A stretch of 64,000 nucleotides of DNA, taken from contig JAZARR010000237.1 of assembly GCA_037389465.1 (NCBI GenBank), positions 1,550,001-1,614,000 of the forward strand, written 5' to 3'. The DNA is from Baylisascaris procyonis. Its lineage: Eukaryota > Nematoda > Chromadorea > Rhabditida > Ascarididae. Below, in pieces: positions 21,905 through 30,890 of the stretch (positions are counted from its first letter, which is position 1; each line of letters begins with the position of its first letter). The notes below the pieces were generated by a model. It saw nothing but the letters and a program-made list of their open reading frames with translations, had not been told where the DNA came from and searched no databases. Made by a program: the position numbers and the translations under genes.

Positions 21905-22275
21905 AAAACTACCGGTAGATCAAAAAAATTTGATCTACCGGTAGATCAAAAAATTTGATCTACCAGTAGATCAAAACATTTGATCTACCGGTAGATCAAA
22001 AAATTTGATCTACCAGTGGATCAAAACATTTGATCTACCGGTAGATCAAAAAATTTGATCTACCGGTAGATCAAAAAAATTTGATCTACCAGTAGATCAA
22101 AACATTTGATCTACCGGTAGATCAAAAATTTGATCTACCGGTAGATCAAATTTTTGATCTACCGGTAGATCAAATTTTTTGATCTACCGGTAGATCTTTT
22201 GATCTACCGGCAGATCAAATGTTTTGATCTACCGGTAGATCTTTTTTTTTGATCTACCGGTAGATCAGTTTTGGT
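21905..22275. repeat. array of short palindromes (GATCTACCGGTAGATC)
   Basis: The self-complementary core GATCTACCGGTAGATC, flanked by TTT and AAA, is repeated about fifteen times with A- or T-rich joints of variable length. Some units carry CAGT or GGCA in place of CGGT. Each unit can form a small cruciform. Because all units share the core they can also pair with each other. No direct-repeat-plus-spacer pattern of a CRISPR array is present. Confidence 0.9.
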
Positions 22276-22291
22276 AGATCAAAAGACTACC

Positions 22292-22522
22292 GGTAGATCA
22301 TATTATTCGATCTACCAAACCGCTTGATCTGCCATACCAGTGGTAGACCAAAAATACCGCCGGTAGATCATATTATCTGATCTACCAAACTGTTTATCAA
22401 CCCGTTTGAACTGTTTGATCAGACAGTTTGGTAGAATAAATAATATGATCCACCAGTGGTGTTTTTGGTCTACCATCGGCATGAAAGACCAAACAGCTTG
22501 GTAGATCGAATAATATGATCTG
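22292..22522. repeat. foldback F4, imperfect arms of about 103 bp
   Basis: The left arm (22292-22394), with ATATTATTCGATCTACCAAA and then GGTAGACCAAAAATACC, pairs with 22418-22522, which ends in CTTGGTAGATCGAATAATAT. Mismatches are scattered through the arms, so the stem is clearly less perfect than F3. The centre of about 23 nt is CTGTTTGAACTG-like. A further partial repeat of the right arm continues to about 22560. Confidence 0.8.
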
Positions 22523-22695
22523 CGGGTGGTGTTTCTGGTCTACCATTGGTATGGTAGATTGAATGCAATGGTAGATCAAATGACCAAATCCTGTGGTACA
22601 TCGAAATCAGCAATGACAGACCAGAACCAGTGGTAGAGACGAAACTATTGGGCCTACCATGGTATATCAGAAACACCACCGGCAGACCAAAATCA

Positions 22696-22967
22696 GTGGT
22701 AGATCAAATATTAGCGGTAAATCAGAACATGGTAGATCAAAGCTACTACTGCCATGGATCGACCTAGGGTGGATCAAGCCATGGTAGGTCAAATACAAGT
22801 GGTAAATCAAACCGGCAGACCAAACTATCTGATCTACCATGGTTTCAACCACTTGTATTTGACGTACCATCGTTTGACCTAACATAGGTCAGTCTACGAT
22901 ATATCAAATGATAGTAGCAGGTTTCACTTACCATGTTCTGACCTACCGCTAATATTTGATCTACCAC
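22696..22967. repeat. foldback F5, imperfect arms of about 110-120 bp
   Basis: The left arm (22696-22804) starts GTGGTAGATCAAATATTAGC and ends CAAATACAAGTGGT. The right arm (22849-22967) is its diverged reverse complement and has a short insertion. The central 40 bases again carry the CATGGTAGATC motif. F5 ends at a G-run (GGGGGGG), immediately before a fragment of repeat R. Confidence 0.8.
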
Positions 22968-22978
22968 GGGGGGGTTCC

Positions 22979-23046
22979 TATGCATTGCAAAGGTCGAAAG
23001 CATAGAGCTGGATAGCGACTGGCTGTAGAACAGTGAGAAAAATGAA
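22979..23046 (+). repeat. small fragment of repeat R
   Basis: TATGCATTGCAAAGGTCGAA through ACAGTGAGAAAAATGAA matches about 31296-31363 of the R copy in the first duplicated block (same strand), and therefore the inverse of about 12742-12812. There are a handful of substitutions. R-related pieces therefore exist on both sides of the kinase locus. Confidence 0.75.
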
Positions 23047-24457
23047 ACTACATGATGACCTCTTCGCAAATGATCGCAATTTCCCCCTCTTCCTAGATTG
23101 CTCCCTCCTCTCGAAGTTGGCCTCCAAGCCTCGGATATCTCACAGCATTTTTGTACCTCCCAAAATAAATGACGCGAAAATTCACATCAAAAAGGGTTCC
23201 CTCAAAGACGTCCTTAAAAAATATGCAATTCTTTTGCTGTGCTTATTAGAAAGATATCTCACCGTAAAGACATCTTCTCGAGGCTACTATCAAACGTCAA
23301 ACCTACCATAAAACTAGCTCGCCATCCCCTCCCTCCCCTCCCTATCCATTTCTTTCCCTATGAATTTAGCATCGTCACAACTTTTGACATAAACACAATC
23401 CAAACATCTCACCAGTTGCCAAAAGAACGACCACTATATGGATGAAGTAAGCAGTTATCGGAGGAAGAAATCGAAGTAGGAATACGCCAGTCAACGATAA
23501 TCCTGAAAAGTACGCACTTGCTGCAAAACGCTGTATATACCGCAATAATCAAATTGTGCAATAAAATAATAATTCTACTTCTATGCATTTATCATCTGAG
23601 TGATCCGCTTTCTCGTTTTCTTTTATCTGCGACATTACACTACTACAACTATGCGAATACAGGGATATTCCTAGACTGGTCCCATTATTAGAGCCCTTAT
23701 CCAGCGATAAGGGTGAATGCCTGCTAAGGGTGAAAACATGAATCTTCCTATTACAAGCAACTAAATCACCTCTTGACGCGTTTGTTCTGAATCCACGAAG
23801 AAACATATAAGACAGACATAAAACTATTCCCAAACAGGACCTTATAAGATGGGATCATTGCTGCTCAGCAATGGAGTAACAGTCACCTCTCACCAATGAA
23901 GATTCGGTTTGAATAATATAGCGAAGATGCCTTTTATAATATATCTTCTAAAGTTGAATATAAAATTCATCACCTGTTGCAGTATTTTCTTCAAAAGCAA
24001 TGAATATTTTTCATTATTCTATCAATTTATTCGGTTTAAATAAAATGTGGAAGGAGCTTTCTTTAATAGGCCTTCATCAGTGAAACGACAGAAGAGTAGG
24101 TTGCGCCACAAATGAGCAAAATTTTGCCCTGCACGACGGTGACCGGAAAATATAAAAACCTTAAAATGTGACTTATGGTGACCGGAAAATCATTTCAGCA
24201 GAAGAAACCCAACACAATACGGATTCATCTCAACTGTTTAGACAACATCATTGAGTTGAACTGCGGTCATTTTCTGCACTACATGCGCTGTTACCTTACG
24301 CTATATCAAAAACGTTTATAACTCTACCTGTAACAATCATAGTTTCGTCAACAAAGTACAAAACCGAATCAGAGAGACCTATACAATACGCCCACAACTG
24401 GAAATTTTCCTGCACATTCCGCTTTTTGACAACAGTGAATTTCTTCTGCAAACTCAC
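23047..24457. other. gene-free stretch downstream of the CDK12-like relic
   Basis: No supported gene. The C-terminal lobe exons expected for a CDK12 gene on the minus strand were looked for here and not found. A short stretch (24380-24457) may carry a further decayed piece of the kinase, in the FTxKPxFQ region. Confidence 0.4.
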
Positions 24458-24616
24458 CCAACACTGAATACATCGACGGCAGTTGAATACCTCTCCTCAC
24501 AGAGTGACAACTCAGGTGGTCTAGACCGTAGCATGATAACCAGATTCGCATAAGGCCGATCTTGATCCTCATCGTGTAACCTCGCCAATCCAAAATCTGC
24601 CAGCTTTTATTCTCCC
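24458..24616 (-). pseudogene. CDK12: CDK12-like kinase exon: DFG to activation loop, damaged
   Basis: The exon lies after the acceptor GTTATTGCAG (minus strand). With one extra G ignored in ATAAAAGCTGG, the frame reads [20 protein letters not shown], then [20 protein letters not shown] and [11 protein letters not shown]. The order DFGLARL, RPYxNxVI, RPPELxLxEERY, VDVxSxG is the CDK12/13 activation segment. Relatives have TLWYRPPELLLG where this has [12 protein letters not shown]. The extra base breaks the frame, and the next motif (GCILGELF) is shortened. This is a decayed copy that still keeps intron positions, so it is not retroposed. Confidence 0.75.
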
Positions 24617-24987
24617 CTGCAATAACATCTTCGTCTTTCTGTATGCAAACGACTCTCAAGGTAGGATCTAAGAACCTTTCAAACACCTTCCTGACGGAAT
24701 CGTCGAAGAAGAGTGAACATTCTACACCCCAATTTGAAGTACGATATCGATCATATAAGAATACGAATGGAACAAAATAAAGTTTCACCTAAACTTCATC
24801 CTAAAGCTTATCAACCAACATAGCCATTCATCTCCCAGCATATCAACAACTGACACACTTCTGTATCTCAATAATACATACTATCTCGTCTACTCCTCAA
24901 TCCCTTTCATTGTTCTCACTGCCCTTCGTGACGAAACTACTGCAACTGCGGGATTTTAAGCACAAACAAAACAAGAAGCGAACGAAC

Positions 24988-25171
24988 CGATTGTTGAGCC
25001 ATATATTGCAGCATTTAATATCTCTTTGCAGAAAGCCGACCGAGTAGCAATATTCAAGTCCAGACAGCAAATTGAACGAGGCGATCTGATCGTCGGTGAA
25101 GTCAACAAATTGACTCTCGAGGAGACCCATTAGATCATGACCCAGATCCTCAGATACCAAGTGGAAAGCAC
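24988..25171 (-). pseudogene. CDK12: CDK12-like kinase exon: hinge and catalytic loop, altered
   Basis: The exon follows the acceptor TTTTTAG and joins in phase to the preceding exon (RRDK + G). It encodes [40 protein letters not shown] and [29 protein letters not shown] and RDIKCxNI are specific for the CDK12/13 group. The catalytic-loop HRD reads QRD, the IKCSNI segment reads IKCCNI, and two residues are missing from the helix before SGLEYC. The loss of the HRD histidine and the shortened helix argue against a normal active kinase. Confidence 0.8.
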
Positions 25172-25530
25172 CTAAAAATACATCCATCATTATATCTATG
25201 ACAATGAAAACATATGGAACTGTTTGCAATGCATCTATTGCAAACCACAAAAAAATGGAAACAGAGATGACACATTACTGCAAAATAGGAAGCGGGAATG
25301 GAAAGGATGCGGGAAGGTGATTTACAAAAAACAATCCAACAATTTCGGTTCTTACGTGATTGTTAGCGGTTCTTTTCGCATTGCAGAACACTTGCCTCCG
25401 TTACCCTTCCTCCTCCCTCCCCTTACCAACACGTTCAAGTATAAAACACCATAACAGCTAGAGAGTGCGAAAGAAACAGCACATCACTGATGCCGTGCTC
25501 TAAAGCCAACATCATAAGTCGTGCACTTAC

Positions 25531-25694
25531 CTTTGTCTCGGCGAAAATCGGCTGTTGCTTGCATATCGGTAACAATATCGATTAACCCAACAACATTCTT
25601 GTGATTCAACTGTCGCAGAGTCTTGATCTCGCGTACAGCCGTTATTGAAAAACCTCGTTCTCAAGGCTGACCTTCTTCAGGGCGACGATCTGTC
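25531..25694 (-). pseudogene. CDK12: CDK12-like kinase exon: VALKK lysine and PITAVREIK helix, frameshifted
   Basis: One frame gives QIVALKKVSLENE, including the ATP-binding lysine. The continuation GFSITAVREIKTLRQLNHKN and VVGLIDIVTDMQATADFRRDK is in another frame. The CDK12 family has E-K-E-G-F at the join, so a deletion of several bases accounts for the break. The helix motif (here SITAVRE) corresponds to PITAxRE, the cyclin-binding helix of transcriptional CDKs. The donor AAAG|GTAAGT is good and in phase with the next exon. Confidence 0.8.
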
Positions 25695-25756
25695 CTTAAA
25701 TCACTAAAATAGCATGTCATATGCGATCACACTAGAGTTTCTCACCAAAAATTTAC

Positions 25757-25821
25757 CTCTACATGCTGTTCGTATGAACCGAACCATCCTTTCCCTTGGT
25801 TGCATATAGCTCAAAGCTGTC
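25757..25821 (-). pseudogene. CDK12: CDK12-like kinase exon: glycine-rich loop, frameshifted
   Basis: Between TTTTATAG and GTAGAG|GTAAAT, one frame starts DSFELYAT (compare FExxxxIG at the start of CDK domains). A second frame continues NQGKGWFGSYEQHVE, resembling the glycine-rich loop GxGxFGxV. At least one indel separates them, and the loop valine has no counterpart. The match is short, and the call rests on its position just before the VALKK exon. Confidence 0.5.
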
Positions 25822-26591
25822 CTATAAAAGAGGATGCTATCATACCCAGACAGCGACTGAATGCTGGGAAAAAACTAAATTAAAATAACGTCGTACTACG
25901 ACGAAATATTTTATTAAGTTCCTATATTCCTTAGCTACTCTTAAATTTAATCAAACGCGTTAATTTTTCAAAAAGCGAAACGAACCAGTGAATTTATCGA
26001 TCGCTTTATAGAGCTCTACATTAGTGCCCCATCCACTTGCGGTTTTATAAGGTATTTCTCCACTGTCGAACAGCCCCAATTCTCGGGATCACCTCGAAGC
26101 TTTAGGCGTTTATTCAATACACTGCAACGCAATCCAATCAGCTCTTCATAACAACGAGAAATTTTTAGTAACTCTAACTATCCAACTAGACGCTTCCTTC
26201 AACATCGACTGTGATAGATGGCAAAGTGGTTACATGTAACAACGCAACATAACCAATATGAAGGAACACAAGAAAACGCTCAATAAACCTGCAACGCACG
26301 AACGCTGTTTACAGAAATATTTTAATATGCAGAGTGAACATCACCACATACTCCCTCCCCTCCCTAGGAATAAACTACACTCCGTGAAGTACGACATCAA
26401 ATAATGACGTCACCATGAACACAACGGGAGCTGCACCGTTTCTCGAATTACAGGAGAACTCAGGAGAACTTGCGTGCTTCTCCTATTCTCATATTCTTAT
26501 TTTACAATTGGCATAGAAAAGCCGAATATATCTTTATGAATCAAAACAAGTAAAAACTACTTGTAAACTTCAAATAAGACAGTACACTCAC

Positions 26592-26919
26592 AGTGAGCGG
26601 CAGAATGTCCTCTTTGGAGGCAACCTGTTGCTGACCGATGGTTGAGTCACGGGCGGTGGTGCTGGTGGAGGTATCCTGGGAAGCGGTAGCGACGGGAGCG
26701 TACTCATTGGTGTTACCGGATGGGCGGTAGGAGGCGACAATGGTGCAGGTGGAGGCGACTGGGATATTGAAGTTGAAACGTGGGGTGGTCCGGGAGGTGG
26801 GATCGCAGTCGGCAGCGAAGGCGAAGGAGGAGGAAGAATTGGCGGTTCTGGTGCTGACAGTGGAGGTGGTAAAGGGGTGGCTGCGGATATGGCGGTGATG
26901 GGATCAGGAACGCCGAGTA
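26592..26919 (-). CDS. CDK12: proline-rich exon of the CDK12-like gene
   Basis: The exon has a strong acceptor (TTTGATTTTCAG) and donor (ACT|GTGAGT). In the frame that best fits its composition it encodes ITAISAATPLPPPLSAPEPP, ILPPPSPSLPTAIPPPGPPH and further APLSPPTAHPVTPM-type sequence, as is usual for the linker before the kinase domain of CDK12 proteins. A second frame is also open over most of the exon and reads TIVASYRPSGNTNEYAPVAT near the end, followed by QQQVASKEDILPLT at the donor. The upstream exon's phase does not fit the proline frame, so either a join is missed or the exon carries a frameshift. Coding origin is likely; its present status is uncertain. Confidence 0.55.
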
Positions 26920-28246
26920 CTGAAAATCAAACATCACTGCAATCCACATCTGAGTTTAGTGCAACATAAGCCTAGCACAGACGGGACCAGGTTAATTTCT
27001 CAGAATCCATCACGACTTCAACCGTTTCAAAAGTGAAGCTTTCATGACCATCGTCCACAATTACTCCACGACTTTTTGAAGCTCATCTGCCTCTATTCTG
27101 GTCCCTCACCATCTTCAATCCACCCAACTTACTATCTATAGGATGGTCGAATATGTGGGTAAAAAGTAAATGTAAGAGTATAAGCATCGCAGTGCGATGA
27201 TCCATCCAACTATAGGCAGGATGTTTAGAGAAAAATTCTAAAGTACAAGATGCAATGAACGTCTTCCCGAGCGCTTAAAAACTGCTCTTTAACAAATAAA
27301 CTTAAGTGGAACAAATTTCCACATATTATAACCAGAGCCAATAAAAAAATAGGGAACAAATTTTTTTTGTAACAATACGAAAATTTCAAACAGAAATGAA
27401 GGAGAAAAACAATATAAACCTATGAGTTCAATTCCCGGCGCCTGCAACTTTGATGGTCGCTAACGAAGAAACTTGGAGGTGAGGGGAGGGTGACTGCTGA
27501 CAGGGGAAAGGAGAAAGCAAAATGATGTCCAAGAAAGGAAGATTAAATCGATGTACTGAACCTAAAGCTGAAAAGTGAGTTTGTGCAAACGGTGCCTTCA
27601 AAACTGGCCAAATTTCAGGAATCTTCTATTGCTGCCTAGCACTACCGCGAATAACAACTGCTACTACTACATTTGTGCCCCTCATCAACATGCATAGCTA
27701 ATTAGTACTAGTACTGGCTTACTGCTACCAGTACTGCTGCTCACTACAATACTGTTATTATCAGTAATGGTTATTAAACCTAATACTAGTTCCTGTACTG
27801 GCACCTGTGTACGCAGTAAAGATATTACTATAGCATTAACGGGAATGCAGCCTTGGTCGAATTGTAGCATGGTAACAGCAATAGTAGTGGTACGCAGTGA
27901 CGAAGAGAATTAACTGAGCGGGATAAGTCGAGTGGGGAACACAGGTAGTATGTAGCAGCAGGTGACACTATAGTTAGCAGTTCATGGCATGAGTTATACC
28001 AGTATAGCGCATCGATAGCTACCAAATGACGATAGTACCAATGACGAGCACAACCTATTTCAGAAACAACTTTAAAAGATACTGGTACTTGAGGAAGACG
28101 GAAGCAGTTTGTCTTCGGAATGAAAAGAATTATGCGAACCCCTTCTACTCACGGCAGCAGACGAGGTTTAAATTCTACTTGGAGTGTACGATGTTTCAGA
28201 CCTATAACTTAAAACAAATCAGGCATCATCGAGAACAGAGAAATAC
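26920..28246 (-). other. intron of the CDK12-like gene
   Basis: This interval lies between the donor CTCAG|GTATTT and the acceptor TTTTCAG. The part 27640-28020 is unusually rich in ACT/AGT-type triplets, with complementary composition in its two halves, but no stable long stem was traced. GGAGGGGAGGGTG lies near 27480. Confidence 0.45.
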
Positions 28247-28404
28247 CTGAGCGGTGCACCCGTATTGGGAATTGTAGGTGGTCACTGCACTCTGGTATGC
28301 AACAGCATCCATTCCCAAAGGTACCGGCAGCAGGACTGACGACGGAGTATGCATGAGCACACCAGCCGGTATTGGCGGTGGAGGCGGAGGCGATACCACA
28401 TGTG
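28247..28404 (-). CDS. CDK12: CDK12-like gene, exon with PPPPPP stretch
   Basis: The exon encodes HVVSPPPPPPIPAGVLMHTP, SSVLLPVPLGMDAVAYQSAV and TTYNSQYGCTAQ, then the donor CTCAG|GTATTT. If the acceptor is GTCGTCAG (exon top at 28404), the phase matches the exon at 28490-28602. The alternative acceptor GATTGCAG, 10 bases further, would add MSS in another phase. It is assigned to the CDK12-like gene by position and proline-rich style only. The left edge of the 11.87-kb duplication falls inside this exon, at about 28370, so the second copy retains only its first third. Confidence 0.55.
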
Positions 28405-28489
28405 CTGACGACATCTGCAATCACATCAATGTCCCTCTGCTTGCAAACGCTGCGATGATGGGTTGTTCACTTAAGAAAGCACATGTTAC

Positions 28490-28602
28490 CTTTGTGGGCT
28501 AGGGCTGCTACTATATCAGCTCTACTGCTGGTTCCATCCCTCTTCTCTAAAGCCAAATTCCATTTTGATAGCGGCGAAGTTTGGAGCCCTGAATACCCAA
28601 CA
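28490..28602 (-). CDS. CDK12-like gene, upstream exon (block copy 1)
   Basis: With the acceptor CTTATTTAG and the donor CAAAG|GTAACA the frame reads VGYSGLQTSPLSKWNLALEK and RDGTSSRADIVAALAHK. Its phases fit the exon before (29496-29604, ending AG) and after (28247-28404). The second block copy has the same exon with two amino-acid differences (LEK to LGK, TSS to TNS). I do not recognise a domain. It is placed in the N-terminal region of the CDK12-like gene on context. Confidence 0.45.
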
Positions 28603-29495
28603 CTAAATAAGATCACTGCACGATACAGATGTTTCTCCGCAACGGACACTTTATTGCACAACGCAGATTGCTGTGCCTTAAAACATTTGATTCAGCGCTG
28701 CAAGCTAATTTTAGCCGGATTATTAACTCTGTGATCGTATACCTCCATCGCTGCTTACTGTGAAGGTTTGTAAGTAACCGCTGATACCTAACAGCACGTT
28801 ACAAATAGAGCGTTGGTACCCAACAACTATCTGTTCCTTATTCACATATCCACAAGTATGCCACCTTTGCAATGATACTTCCTATTGATTACTTACTCCT
28901 CAAATTTAAAAGGGTGTCCCCCACCGATCACACACTGATATTCGCTGATAACATCCAACTACTGTAAGCAGTCAACAGTGACAGCGAAGCAGAATTTAAT
29001 GAATTAAAGAAAACTACGAAACAACTGAAGGCATTAAAAATCGCAGTATGAAGCCATCTGAAGTAAATTCGTCAAATCTGTCATAAAGAGAACATAGATC
29101 TATTTAAAGAGTTCAAAGAACCAACACGCATCAACATTACACTACAGAAGCAAACCAAATAAATATGCAGTAAACAACAGAACCTAAGGATGATATTCGG
29201 TAAGACATCATTTCATGTGCACTTTATGCCCACATTCAGGGATTGCTCACCTACTAGTATAATATGGGGCCAAATCCGTCCCGTACTTACACCTCTAAGT
29301 ACTCTCCAGAATAGAACTATTTTACGAAATAATAGTAATTGTTTTACAAAACGACATCACCGTCGAAAAAATAACCATCGTTTGAATGATGCAAGAAAGC
29401 AAAATTTCGGGCCCATAGAAATAGAAAAAACATCATGCGGGGAATTCCAACAACCTAAGGGATAACTAGCGCACAAAGTTAACGAAAGAAATTAC

Positions 29496-29604
29496 CTGCG
29501 ACGAATTGGGTTAATATCTATACGTACAGATCGCCGCAATGCGTTTTTAAGAGGCGACTTTATAAGGCTCCATAAAGGTGAATCAATGTTTCGTACGAGT
29601 AATT
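29496..29604 (-). CDS. upstream exon of the same minus-strand gene (block copy 1)
   Basis: The frame ELLVRNIDSPLWSLIKSPLK and NALRRSVRIDINPIRRR ends at the donor CGCAG|GTAATT. The acceptor AACCAG is acceptable but weaker than others in the window. The basic RRSV...RRR character fits the N-terminal region of a CDK12-type protein. Its start phase does not match the exon at 29664-29748, so an exon may be missed between them. The sequence is the same in block copy 2. Confidence 0.4.
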
Positions 29605-29663
29605 CTGGTTAGGCTTAACAAGCAAATTTTATTATAAATTTCGCCAGAGATAACTGAGCATAC

Positions 29664-29748
29664 CTTCGCAAGCTCGCTGATGTTCTCAATCTCACACTCG
29701 TCGATTCCAATCATCGAATGCGTCGATTTAAGCATCTTATGTAGACTT
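29664..29748 (-). CDS. upstream exon of the same minus-strand gene (block copy 1)
   Basis: Clean splice signals (TCTGTTGCAG acceptor, GCGAAG|GTATGC donor) bound a single open frame, SLHKMLKSTHSMIGIDECEI + ENISELAK. The other two frames are closed. No family is recognised. It is identical in the second block copy. Confidence 0.45.
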
Positions 29749-30367
29749 CTGCAACAGAATCTGAGAATGACATTACAGTTGCTGCTCGTATAGAAACCTA
29801 TAGAATCATTTCATCTATCTGTCAGTTTAATCCAACAATGGCTTCTTCTAGTTTATTTTTTCGGGAGCTTTTCAGCACCTGAAAGCATATAAGCAATCTT
29901 CAACAAGGTAATGCAAAAAATCCGACGCCACTTAAGCCATCGACTGTTAACCGATCATAAACACGTACACGGTTACATACGAAGTAAAAAATAAGAGCGC
30001 TTCAAAGGAAGCGTTAGCTGCCATTATTGTCAATATTGGGACGGCTGTGTACAACCGATATTACATCAGTTCCTTCAAAGTATCAGTCAAAAAAAGCCGA
30101 AAGTTGCTTTAGAGGATCCTTGATTTTTTGGTTGGGAACGTATCCAGAAAAGATAATGCTGGCTTGGACTCAAAGAAAGTTTTTCATGAAATATACGCCA
30201 CGCCGGCCTTCTTAGTAAAAAGCAAAAGAAACCGAAGTGGGTATCCGACAAATGCGTCCCCGATTCGTTGAGCATCATTCATGGAACAGTCCCAGAGCCC
30301 GCCCTCCCCTCTTTTTTTTCACAGGATTTTAAGCGAAAGCGATTTCTGGTCAACATCGTTTGTAACA

Positions 30368-30499
30368 TTTGCCCTTCATTTTCGCTCTTATTAAACGCAT
30401 AAATGTGCACCTAGCTATTTGCACTACCGTTGAAATTACGTGCCAACCATTAGAGGTGAGGCGTTGATGACAGCGCTTACTGGTTAACGCTACGACGAG
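30368..30499 (+). repeat. diverged partial copy of repeat R (block copy 1)
   Basis: About 130 bases matching 31632-31760 in direct orientation, at roughly 85 percent identity: both read TTTGCCC or TTTGTCC, then a GCATAAATG-type block, a CTATTTGCAC core and GCGCTTACT. It is therefore also related, inverted, to about 12345-12475. The corresponding position in block copy 2 is 46861-46992. Confidence 0.7.
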
Positions 30500-30890
30500 C
30501 ACGGAATACAACAAATAAAGCTATCACGCACAATAATTTGGGTAAGAAAAAAAGAGAAAAGCCGTAGAATAAACTAATCCCAAGATCACAAGAAGCGGAA
30601 TTGGAAAAAAACTGAGTGGTCATATTGCGAGTTGTTTTTAAAGCCTCGTAAGAAACAACTGATGAATTATATTAAAAGGGAAAGAAACGGAGCCAGCAGT
30701 GGAAAAAAACCTTTTTCTTCGATGAAATAACGCTTGTGGCTGGCTGAAGTCACACCACTCTTCGTAAATCCGAAAAAAATTTCTTCAATTTTTGGATGCA
30801 ATTCAGATCGCTCAAATGAACTGAAGCAGTAACATCCCACTATATTCAACAATCGTAGGACCCGACCTCCTCATTTAAATGCTTGCAGAA

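Noticed and set aside
21905..22275. CRISPR-like appearance of regular repeats
   Set aside because: Units are continuous palindromes with A/T joints, there are no unique spacers of constant length, and the genomic context is animal nuclear DNA.
21483..22885. Several 60-72-codon minus-strand frames in the foldback region
   Set aside because: They are translations of the GGTAGATCAAA motif (recurring DLP and VDQ peptides) and have no independent coding signal.
27425..27445. T-arm-like GTTCAATTCCCGGCG, a possible tRNA
   Set aside because: The 60-70 bases upstream cannot form the acceptor, D and anticodon arms.
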